Assembly (NCBI GenBank): GCA_028673005.1
Contig: CM054114.1
Location: 13,698,516-13,762,515, forward strand
DNA length: 64,000 bases
Direction of reading: 5' to 3'
Source of the DNA: Tanypteryx hageni
Taxonomy: Eukaryota > Arthropoda > Insecta > Odonata > Petaluridae
Numbering within the stretch: the stretch's first letter is position 1; each line of letters starts with the position of its first letter. Below are positions 50,672 through 62,854 of the stretch, one piece after another. Under the pieces are notes generated by a model, which saw only the letters and a list, made by a program, of their open reading frames with translations, did not search any database and had not been told where the DNA came from. The translations under genes were made by a program, and so were the position numbers.

Positions 50672-53600
50672 AAATCAATGCTACAGTTATTCATGCAACA
50701 TAAAAAACAATGGGATTCATGAATAATTAATTGTACATAAATGGTTTTTATCAATCTAACCCGTATCGAATGAGGAGTTATTAGTTTTTAGGAATTGATG
50801 GAATCAGTCCAGGCTTCTCCTCATGGTCATCTGAATTGCCAGAAGTCAAATCGAGTTCTCCAACCGATGGAGTATTTAGAGATTCGGATGTACTTCCGAT
50901 AAATTTCCAAATGTCAGGAAATTTATGTCCAATAAGTTCAAAGTTATTAGGTGCATTCATGTTGGAGTTGGGTAAATGTATTGTGATGGCGTCTGCGCTA
51001 CTCCAGCTGAAACCTCCGGGCCCGGCTGATACGGCTTTGGAATCAGCTTTAGATCCGGGTAGCCCTCCTGGGCCAGCGGATAACGATTTTGCTTCCGAGG
51101 TTGAGCCTGAGATACCTCCTGGAACGGAAGAAAAGGAATTGGCGCCCGCGTTAGCCCCGGTGATGGTATCTGGACCGGCATTCGTAGTAGGGGCGCCCGT
51201 ATTAGAGCCGGAAATGCCTAATGGTGCAGTTGTCAGTGGGTTTGCTCCGGAGATTGAGGCGGAAATTCCTTTCGACTCCTCGGTGTCATTCGCTACGGAA
51301 ATATCTGAAGGCACATCGTATTTCCCGTCGGATCCAACGCTTGAAGGGCTTATTCCTGCATTCATGTTGTTAGAGCCAGCATTTCCTGGCAATGCTGCAA
51401 GTTATAAGAAAATTAGAGAAATCTTTATTTTCTGAATAAAAAAATCATGAATTTCTTGATTCACCTAGTGACCGCAGATTACTCTCGATGCGTTAAGTAG
51501 GAATGTAAACAGAACATGTGCGTTAAACATTTATCGTGATCTCAAATACGATTCCACCCTAAGGAAAGATATATGTTATGATTATCATGAGCAAAACGAG
51601 CTATGCATATATACAAAGATTTAGTTTTCTTAAAGAATCCTTTCCATTTCAATGACGAAAATTAATCACTGGTGACGATTCCGTAAAAACTCAAAAACTT
51701 CCATTTCGATAAATTGCCATTATATTTATTATTGATAGTATCATTCAATTGCAGCTGAGTTAAATTAGATGTGCCCGGAAAACTAACCTTTTGATTCAAT
51801 CTGGGCCAAAATGGCACGCAATGCCACCAATAACCAAGTTGCCACCCGGATCATCCTTCAAAATCGAGGAATACTAAAAGAAGCTCAAGTCTTCCACACA
51901 AGGTCCAAAGGTTTAGGAGACACGAAGCGTCAGCACACCTCGGCGACGACCATACGAATGGCTGAAGAAAAAATCAAGGGCTGGCGAGCAATAACTGCAT
52001 TGTGAAATGTTTTACGTCAGCTGGGTACTGGCTCGTAGAAATGTAATAAAACAGCGATTCACGGTATCCATAATCCGTTTATGCGGTTTCATAGAATCAT
52101 CTTAATGTGGTATTTTTGCTAATGACGCGTTTTCTGAGTGATTCTCTGAGAATTTCGACTTGGATTTCGGAATCCGCTGAAATTATTATTTCTGAATGGA
52201 ATTAAAGGTAAAATTGATACTAGAACGTACATTTACTTTGGAGTCTTTGAAATTCTCTATTTTAAAACATCCGACACAATTGAAAAATTTGATATTGCGT
52301 ATTTTTATTTCATCTATAACGCATTGAAAACATGGAGTTTTCTTCCATTATGCCAGTCCGCAATCATAACGTATGCCGTTTGTTTAAAGAGTTTATACCA
52401 TCCTAAGTTACGAAACCAATTGAAACAACGATAAATTTTTTAAGGCAGTGGTAGAGTGTGAAAAATGCCACTCGATTAAGATTGAGTTCCGTCGTTATTT
52501 TCCGTTTGGCTTTAAACAGATATTAAAATTTCATCATGACCAGCCTCTTTGTAAACGTTATCAGAGTTAGTTTATGTTTGTTCACAATGACTGTATTAAC
52601 GAAAGCGAAATTTTATTTATTTCCATGTATTGGCAAGATGGATTATTATCTATTAAATATTAATCCACTGTGGGTGATTGTTTTATAAATGATCGCTTTA
52701 ATTTTTATACGATTTCAAAGACTTACTAGAAAAGTATATACTACGATATTCTTGAATCAACATTTGCCGCTATTTATTAAATCGTTGTTTACAAATATTT
52801 GCAAACTTCATGATATCTGCTGAATCAATTCCAGCTTTCAGACATGCAATATATACGTATTTCGTAGTAGCTTTTTATATGTACAAAATAATAACCAGTG
52901 CACTTATACACTAAAGCTTACTTAGTGCTATATTTAAACTGACTTCATTTCAGGGGGGTTTCTTATTAGACCCAATATGGCAATAATTCAGGAAAGGCAC
53001 ATGCGATATTTCGTTATCAATTTTAAAAGACTTGCTTACTTTTCATATGCATGCTCTTATGGAAAGCTATGGCGGTATTGTTGTTAATTGGAGTGATTAT
53101 ATAAGACGTACCGTTCGTATGATGACATTCCTTTTTCAGTGACAGTAATATTGTTCTTCTAAAGCAGACCAGTCATAGAAATATTTTGGGCAGGTGGATG
53201 ATCCCGGATATTTTCCGACCAGAATATATAATTCATAGTGCCTTTCTCAGAACCAGAAAACAACATTTTCATAGCGTTTGCACACTCATTATTTTCCTCA
53301 TTATTGTACTTCAGATCAACCCGGTAGCTTAGGTAAACTAATGGAATGTTTGCAATTGCAAGGTACATATTCTTACAAATCAGAATATGAAAGAGCATTC
53401 ACGCCAGTGTTCTGGTAAATCGACGATATTGTTATCATAGGAAATGAAACATAAATGCTGCCATATGTTTACCAATTGTATTTATATTTATTTAAACGTT
53501 ATATTTGTCATTTCAAAATTTTATAAACTTAATTTTCGAATTTTTACGAAGCGACATTATTCAAATAGAGCGATTGGGAAATAATTACATGTTCATCAAT

Positions 53601-54762
53601 TACATTTAACAGCAGTATTTTTTATATTTTCTGCAATAACACCCGCCGTTTTGACTAATGTAAATGGCGTCCTTATCTTCATGGAAATCTTAGATACGGT
53701 TCGTTGGCTTGCGATAGTGCCTTTAAATTGCTGGACGGAATAAATGACTCTTTCTAGTCATTCTCCCCTAAAACATGTTTAGAAATCTCCTTACAAAATT
53801 ATAGACAGATGACATTACTCCACATTTCGCAATCGTATTTCTGAAATGGACGATTGTACGGAACGCAGTGGCTGTGTCATCAATTTTTCGTTTAACAATA
53901 TCCCAACGAAATATTTTTAAATTTCTCAAGTATCGGAACTCTAAAAATAAAAATTATTATTCCAGGATACATGAATATCATAGCGGCATATATAGAGACC
54001 TCGAACTCCAATACACTAACTGGTCCTTTACAAGTCATTGTTTTAAACTAGGGTTCATTCCTTTGAAATCCAAGAGTTGACAAAAATTTTGCAATTGAAA
54101 AGTGCAATCATAACGCTAATCATATTATTTCGTTGGTTTTAATTCATTTATCAAATTATTTACAATGAATCTAACACACAGTTTCGTAAAATCGAATGCA
54201 GCTGAACTACTTGAAAAATATGCAAAGTAGAATATTAGTTTGTTCATTAAGGATAATTTAAAACTATTTTGATATCTTAACTTCGCTTAATACATTCGCA
54301 ATTATTTGATGTGCGATACCATTTACAACATTCAGTTTATATTGCAGAAATAAGAAAAGGGGTACCTGATTTATGTTAAAATGGGAAACGAGTGGAGGAT
54401 GTCTTGAACATTAAAATATATTGCAAAAACCTTATTATTGAGGAATGCTAAATGGCGCTTTTTTTCTACATAATCGTTGTCATTCGAAGCCATATGTGAC
54501 GCATCCGCAGCCATGTTTGTTACATTTGTTCAAGCATTTATCGAATGATTGATTGCATTTGATAGGTAGACTTAAACCACGGGGTTTTTAAGCGGCCACC
54601 TTATGAAGATAGACCGTTCCGCGTTTCTACGAAGCATAACTTCGCAACGGATCAGCTTCTGATTTATTCCTATCCCGATGTCAGACTCTCCGTTGACGAA
54701 AATTAGGAAAAATGAATCTGTACAATTTGTGCCTCTAAGGTAGATTTTATTATTTGCTAACT
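50672..54762. repeat. Array unit 12, long type
   Basis: This unit is 4,091 bp and is the partner of unit 11 in the dimer. The CRE-like site reads TGACTTCA here, as in unit 14. Confidence 0.95.
50781..51394 (-). CDS. 17-residue-repeat protein, main exon, unit 12
   Basis: The frame is intact. Replacements are S112P, G130W, D156H, Q190H and M200I. Unit 14 translates identically. Confidence 0.55.
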
Positions 54763-57700
54763 AAATCAATGCTACAGTTATTCATGCAACATAAAAAACA
54801 ATGGGATTCATGAATAATTAATTGTACATAAATGGTTTTTATCATTCTAACTCGTATCGAATGAGGAGTTATTAGTTTTTAGGCATTGATGGAATCAGTC
54901 CAGGCTTCTCCTCCTGGTCATCTGAATTGCCAGAAGTCAAATCGAGTTCTCCAACCGATGGAGTATTTAGAGATTCGGATGTACTTCCGATAAATTTCCA
55001 AATGTCAGGAAATTTATCTCCAATAAGTTCAAAGTTATTAGGTGCATTCATGTTGGAGTTGGGTAAATGTATTGTGATGGCGTCTGCGCTACTCCCGCTG
55101 AAACCTCCGGGCCCGGCAGATACGGCTTTGGAATCAGCTTTAGATCCGGATAGCCCTCCTGGGCCAGCGGATAACGATTTTGCTTCCGAGGTTGAGCCTG
55201 AGATACCTCCTGGAACGGAAGAAAAGGAATTGGCGCCCGCGTTAGCCCCGGTGATGGTATCTGGACCGGCATTCGTAGTAGGGGCGCCCGTATTAGAGCC
55301 GGAAATGCCTAATGGTGCAGTTGTCAGTGGGTTTGCTCCGGAGATTGAGGCGGAAATTCCTTTCGACTCCTCGGTGTCATTCGCTACGGAAATATCTGAA
55401 GGCACATCGTATTTCCCGTCGGATCCAACGCTTGAAGGGCTTATTCCTGCATTCATGTTGTTGGAGCAAGCATTTCCTGGCAATGCTGCATGTTATAAGA
55501 AAATTAGAGAAATCTTTATTTTCTGAATAAAAAAATCATGAATTTCTTGATTCACCTAGTGACCGCAGATTACTCTCGATGCGTTAAGTAGGAATGTAAA
55601 CAGAACATGTGCGTTAAACATTTATCGTGATCTCAAATACGATTCCACCCTAAGGAAAGATATATGTTATGATTATCATGAGCAAAACGAGCTATGCATA
55701 TATACAAAGTTTTAGTTTTCTTAAAGAATCCTTTCCATTTCAATGACGAAAATTAATCACTGGTGACGATTCCGTAAAAACTCAAAAACTTCCATTTCGA
55801 TAAATTGCCATTATATTTATTATTGATAGTATCATTCAATTGCAGCTGAGTTAAATTAGATGTGCCCGGAAAACTAACCTTTTGATTCAATCTGGGCCAA
55901 AATGGCACACAATGCCACCAATAAACAAGTTGCCACCCGGATCATCCTTCATAATCGAGGAATACTAAAAAAAAGCTCACTGTCTTCCACACAAGCTCCA
56001 AAGGTTTAGGAGACACGAAGCGTCAGCACACCTCGGTACTGGCTCGTAGAAATGTAATAAAACAGCGATTCACGGTATCCATAATCCGTTTATGCGGTTT
56101 CATAGAATCTTCTTAATGTGGCATTTTTGCTAATGACGCGTTTTCTGAGTGATTCTCTGAGAATTTCGACTTGGATTTCGGAATCCGCTGAAATTATTAT
56201 TTCTGAATGGAATTACAGGTAAAATTGATACTAGAACGTACATTTACTTTGGAGTCTTTGAAATTCTCTATTTTAAAACATCCGACACAATTGAAAAATT
56301 TGATATTGCGTATTTTTATTTCATCTATAACGCATTGAAAACATGGAGTTTTCTTCCATTATGCCAGTCCGCAATGATAACGTATGCCGTTTGTTTAGGA
56401 AGTTTATACCATTCTAAGTTACGAAACCAATTGAAACAACGATAAATTTTTTAAGGCAGTGGTAGAGTGTGAAAAATGCCACTCGATTGAGATTGAGTTC
56501 CGTCGTTATTTTCAGTTTGGCTTTAAACGGATATTAAAATTTCATCATGACCAGCCTCTTTGTAAACGTTATCAGAGTTAGATTATGTTTGTTCACAATG
56601 ACTGTATTAACGAAAGCGAAATTTTATTTATTTCCATGTATTGGCAAGATGGATTATTATCTATTAATATTAATCTACTGCTGGTGATTGTTTTATAAAT
56701 GATCCCTTTAATTTTTTATACGATTTCAAAGACTTACTAGAAAAGTATATACTACGATTTTCTTGAATCAACATTTGCCGCTATTTATTAAATCGTTGTT
56801 TACAAATATTTGCAAAATTCATGAATCAATTCTTGCTTTCAGACATGCAATATATACGTATTTCGTAGTAGCTTTTTATATGTAAAAAATATTAACCAGT
56901 GCACTTATACACTAAAGCTTACTTAATGCTATATTTAAACTGACGTCATTTCAGGGGGTTTTTTTATTAGACCCAATATGGCAATAATTCAGGAAAGGGA
57001 CATGCGATATTTCGTTATCAAATTTAAAAGACTTGCTTATTTTTCATATGCATGCTCTTATAGAAAGCTATGGCGGTATTGTTGTTAATTGGAGTGATTA
57101 TATAAGACGTACCGTTCGTATGATGACATTCCATGTTCAGTGACAGTATCATTGTTCTTCTAAAGCAGACCAGTCATAGAAATATTTTGGGCAAGTGTAT
57201 GATCGCGGATATTTTCCGACCAGAATTTTTATTTATAGTGCCTTTCTCAAAACCAGACAACAACATTTTTATAGCGTTTGCACACTCATTATTTTCCTCA
57301 TTATTGTACTTCAGATTAACCCGGTAGCTTAGGTAAACTAATGGAATGTTTGCAATTGCAAGGTACATATTCTTACAAATCAGAATATGAAAGAGCATTC
57401 ACGCCAGTGTTCTGGTAAATCGACGATATCGTTATCATAGGAAATGAAACATAAATGCTGCCATATGTTTACCAATTGTATTTATATTTATTTAAACGTT
57501 ATATTTGTCTTTTCAAAATTTTATAAACTTAATTTTCGAATTTTTACGAAGAGACATTATTCAAATAGAGCGATTGGGATATAATTACATGTTCATCAAT
57601 TACATTTAACAGCAGTATTTTTTATATTTTCTGCACTAACACCCGCCGTTTCTACTAATGTAAATGGCGTCCCTATCTTCATTGAAATCTTAGATACGGT

Positions 57701-58763
57701 TCGTTGGCTTGCGATAGTGCCTTTAAATTGCTGGACGGTATAAATGACTCTTTCTAGTCATTCTCCACTAAAACATGTTTAGAAATCTCCTTACAAAATT
57801 ATAGACAGATGACATTACTCCACATTTCGCAATCGTATTTCAGAAGATGGACGATTGTACTGGACGCAGTGACTGTGTCATCAATTTTTCGTTTAACAAT
57901 ATCCCAACGAAATATTTTTAAATTTTTCAAGTATCGGAACTCTAAAAATAAAAATTATTATTCCAGGATACATGAATATCATAGCGGCATATATAGAGAC
58001 CTCGAACTCCAATACACTAACTGGTCCTTTACAAGTCAATGTTTTAAACTAGGGTTCATTCCTTTGAAATCCAAGAGTTGACAAAAATTTTGCAATTGAA
58101 ATGTGCAATCATAACGCTAATCATATTATTTCGTTGGTTTCAATTCATTTATCAAATTATTTACAATGAATCTAACACACAGTTTCGTAAAATCGAATGC
58201 AGCTGAAATACTTGAAAAATATGCAAAGTAGAATATTAGTTTGTTCATTAAGGATAATTTAAAACTATTTTGATATCTTAACTTCGCTTAATACATTCGC
58301 AATTATTTGATGTGCGATACCATTTACAACATTCAGTTTATATTGCAGAAATAAGAAAAGGGGTACCTGATTTATGTTAAAATGGGAAACGAGTGGAGGA
58401 TGTCTTGATCATTAAAATATATTGCAAAAACCTTATTATTGAGGAATGCTAAATGGCGCTTTTTTTCTACATAATCGTTGTCATTCGAAGCCATATGTGA
58501 CGCTTCCGCAGCCATGTTTGTTACATTTGTTCAAGCATTTATCGAATGATTGATTGCATTTGATAGGTAGACTTAAAACACGGGGTTTTTAAGCGGCCAC
58601 CTTATGAAGATAGACCGTTCCGCATTTCTACGAAGCATAACTTCGTAACGGATCAGCTTCTGATTTATTCCTATCCCGATGTCAGACTCTCCGTTGAAGA
58701 AAATTAGGAAAAATGAATCTGTACAATTTGTGCCTCTAAGGAAGATTTTATTATTTGCTAACT
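54763..58763. repeat. Array unit 13, short type
   Basis: This unit is 4,001 bp and is a close copy of unit 11, with single-base differences such as the T/C change near 57,150. It shares both unit 11 deletions, with the 82-bp junction at 56,036/56,037. Confidence 0.95.
54872..55485 (-). CDS. 17-residue-repeat protein, main exon, unit 13
   Basis: The frame is intact and identical in translation to units 11 and 15, with G6C as the only departure from the majority. The acceptor reads ATGCAG instead of TTGCAG, so the AG is preserved. Confidence 0.55.
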
Positions 58764-61700
58764 AAATCAATGCTACAGTTATTCATGCAACATAAAAAAC
58801 AATGGGATTCATGAATAATTAATTGTACATAAATGGTTTTTATCATTCTAACTCGTATCGAATGAGGAGTTATTAGTTTTTAGGAATTGATGGAATCAGT
58901 CCAGGCTTCTCCTCATGGTCATCTGAATTGCCAGAAGTCAAATCGAGTTCTCCAACCGATGGAGTATTTAGAGATTCGGATGTACTTCCGATAAATTTCC
59001 AAATGTCAGGAAATTTATGTCCAATAAGTTCAAAGTTATTAGGTGCATTCATGTTGGAGTTGGGTAAATGTATTGTGATGGCGTCTGCGCTACTCCAGCT
59101 GAAACCTCCGGGCCCGGCTGATACGGCTTTGGAATCAGCTTTAGATCCGGGTAGCCCTCCTGGGCCAGCGGATAACGATTTTGCTTCCGAGGTTGAGCCT
59201 GAGATACCTCCTGGAACGGAAGAAAAGGAATTGGCGCCCGCGTTAGCCCCGGTGATGGTATCTGGACCGGCATTCGTAGTAGGGGCGCCCGTATTAGAGC
59301 CGGAAATGCCTAATGGTGCAGTTGTCAGTGGGTTTGCTCCGGAGATTGAGGCGGAAATTCCTTTCGACTCCTCGGTGTCATTCGCTACGGAAATATCTGA
59401 AGGCACATCGTATTTCCCGTCGGATCCAACGCTTGAAGGGCTTATTCCTGCATTCATGTTGTTAGAGCCAGCATTTCCTGGCAATGCTGCAAGTTATAAG
59501 AAAATTAGAGAAATCTTTATTTTCTGAATAAAAAAATCATGAATTTCTTGATTCACCTAGTGACCGCAGATTACTCTCGATGCGTTAAGTAGGAATGTAA
59601 ACAGAACATGTGCGTTAAACATTTATCGTGATCTCAAATACGATTCCACCCTAAGGAAAGATATATGTTATGATTATCATGAGCAAAACGAGCTATGCAT
59701 ATATACAAAGTTTTAGTTTTCTTAAAGAATCCTTTCCATTTCAATGACGAAAATTAATCACTGGTGACGATTCCGTAAAAACTCAAAATCTTCCATTTCG
59801 ATAAATTGCCATTATATTTATTATTGATAGTATCATTCAATTGCAGCTGAGTTAAATTAGATGTGCCCGGAAAACTAACCTTTTGATTCAATCTGGGCCA
59901 AAATGGCACACAATGCCACCAATAACCAAGTTGCCACCCGGATCATCCTTCAAAATCGAGGAATACTAAAAGAAGCTCAAGTCTTCCACACAAGGTCCAA
60001 AGGTTTAGGAGACACGAAGCGTCAGCACACCTCGGCGACGACCATACGAATGGCTGAAGAAAAAATCAAGGGCTGGCGAGCAATAACTGCATTGTGAAAT
60101 GTTTTACGTCAGCTGGGTACTGGCTCGTAGAAATGTAATAAAACAGCGATTCACGGTATCCATAATCCGTTTATGCGGTTTCATAGAATCATCTTAATGT
60201 GGTATTTTTGCTAATGACGCGTTTTCTGAGTGATTCTCTGAGAATTTCGACTTGGATTTCGGAATCCGCTGAAATTATTATTTCTGAATGGAATTAAAGG
60301 TAAAATTGATACTAGAACGTACATTTACTTTGGAGTCTTTGAAATTCTCTATTTTAAAACATCCGACACAATTGAAAAATTTGATATTGCGTATTTTTAT
60401 TTCATCTATAACGCATTGAAAACATGGAGTTTTCTTCCATTATGCCAGTCCGCAATCATAACGTATGCCGTTTGTTTAAAGAGTTTATACCATCCTAAGT
60501 TACGAAACCAATTGAAACAACGATAAATTTTTTAAGGCAGTGGTAGAGTGTGAAAAATGCCACTCGATTAAGATTGAGTTCCGTCGTTATTTTCCGTTTG
60601 GCTTTAAACAGATATTAAAATTTCATCATGACCAGCCTCTTTGTAAACGTTATCAGAGTTAGTTTATGTTTGTTCACAATGACTGTATTAACGAAAGCGA
60701 AATTTTATTTATTTCCATGTATTGGCAAGATGGATTATTATCTATTAAATATTAATCCACTGTGGGTGATTGTTTTATAAATGATCGCTTTAATTTTTAT
60801 ACGATTTCAAAGACTTACTAGAAAAGTATATACTACGATATTCTTGAATCAACATTTGCCGCTATTTATTAAATCGTTGTTTACAAATATTTGCAAACTT
60901 CATGATATCTGCTGAATCAATTCCAGCTTTCAGACATGCAATATATACGTATTTCGTAGTAGCTTTTTATATGTACAAAATAATAACCAGTGCACTTATA
61001 CACTAAAGCTTACTTAGTGCTATATTTAAACTGACTTCATTTCAGGGGGGTTTCTTATTAGACCCAATATGGCAATAATTCAGGAAAGGCACATGCGATA
61101 TTTCGTTATCAATTTTAAAAGACTTGCTTACTTTTCATATGCATGCTCTTATGGAAAGCTATGGCGGTATTGTTGTTAATTGGAGTGATTATATAAGACG
61201 TACCGTTCGTATGATGACATTCCTTTTTCAGTGACAGTAATATTGTTCTTCTAAAGCAGACCAGTCATAGAAATATTTTGGGCAGGTGGATGATCCCGGA
61301 TATTTTCCGACCAGAATATATAATTCATAGTGCCTTTCTCAGAACCAGAAAACAACATTTTCATAGCGTTTGCACACTCATTATTTTCCTCATTATTGTA
61401 CTTCAGATCAACCCGGTAGCTTAGGTAAACTAATGGAATGTTTGCAATTGCAAGGTACATATTCTTACAAATCAGAATATGAAAGAGCATTCACGCCAGT
61501 GTTCTGGTAAATCGACGATATTGTTATCATAGGAAATGAAACATAAATGCTGCCATATGTTTACCAATTGTATTTATATTTATTTAAACGTTATATTTGT
61601 CATTTCAAAATTTTATAAACTTAATTTTCGAATTTTTACGAAGCGACATTATTCAAATAGAGCGATTGGGAAATAATTACATGTTCATCAATTACATTTA

Positions 61701-62854
61701 ACAGCAGTATTTTTTATATTTTCTGCAATAACACCCGCCGTTTTGACTAATGTAAATGGCGTCCTTATCTTCATGGAAATCTTAGATACGGTTCGTTGGC
61801 TTGCGATAGTGCCTTTAAATTGCTGGACGGAATAAATGACTCTTTCTAGTCATTCTCCCCTAAAACATGTTTAGAAATCTCCTTACAAAATTATAGACAG
61901 ATGACATTACTCCACATTTCGCAATCGTATTTCTGAAATGGACGATTGTACGGAACGCAGTGGCTGTGTCATCAATTTTTCGTTTAACAATATCCCAACG
62001 AAATATTTTTAAATTTCTCAAGTATCGGAACTCTAAAAATAAAAATTATTATTCCAGGATACATGAATATCATAGCGGCATATATAGAGACCTCGAACTC
62101 CAATACACTAACTGGTCCTTTACAAGTCATTGTTTTAAACTAGGGTTCATTCCTTTGAAATCCAAGAGTTGACAAAAATTTTGCAATTGAAAAGTGCAAT
62201 CATAACGCTAATCATATTATTTCGTTGGTTTTAATTCATTTATCAAATTATTTACAATGAATCTAACACACAGTTTCGTAAAATCGAATGCAGCTGAACT
62301 ACTTGAAAAATATGCAAAGTAGAATATTAGTTTGTTCATTAAGGATAATTTAAAACTATTTTGATATCTTAACTTCGCTTAATACATTCGCAATTATTTG
62401 ATGTGCGATACCATTTACAACATTCAGTTTATATTGCAGAAATAAGAAAAGGGGTACCTGATTTATGTTAAAATGGGAAACGAGTGGAGGATGTCTTGAA
62501 CATTAAAATATATTGCAAAAACCTTATTATTGAGAAATGCTAAATGGCGCTTTTTTTCTACATAATCGTTGTCATTCGAAGCCATATGTGACGCATCCGC
62601 AGCCATGTTTGTTACATTTGTTCAAGCATTTATCGAATGATTGATTGCATTTGATAGGTAGACTTAAACCACGGGGTTTTTAAGCGGCCACCTTATGAAG
62701 ATAGACCGTTCCGCGTTTCTACGAAGCATAACTTCGCAACGGATCAGCTTCTGATTTATTCCTATCCCGATGTCAGACTCTCCGTTGACGAAAATTAGGA
62801 AAAATGAATCTGTACAATTTTTGCCTCTAAGGTAGATTTTATTATTTGCTAACT
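58764..62854. repeat. Array unit 14, long type
   Basis: This unit is 4,091 bp and is a close copy of unit 12. It differs from unit 12 at a few sites (near 58,843, 59,788 and 62,535), so the copies are not a verbatim duplication. Confidence 0.95.
58873..59486 (-). CDS. 17-residue-repeat protein, main exon, unit 14
   Basis: The frame is intact and identical in translation to unit 12, including G130W and D156H. Confidence 0.55.

Larger units (their letters stand above)
44106..52197. repeat. 8,092-bp dimer, first copy
   Basis: From about 44,106 sequence recurs at an offset of 8,092 bp with a few base differences (for example GACGTCA/GACTTCA near 44,850 and 52,942). Left of it, units 10 and 12 differ more often (44,041-44,105). 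Confidence 0.85.
52198..60289. repeat. 8,092-bp dimer, second copy
   Basis: One long and one short unit, nearly identical to the first copy and offset by exactly 8,092 bp at the repeat-protein frames. Confidence 0.85.
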
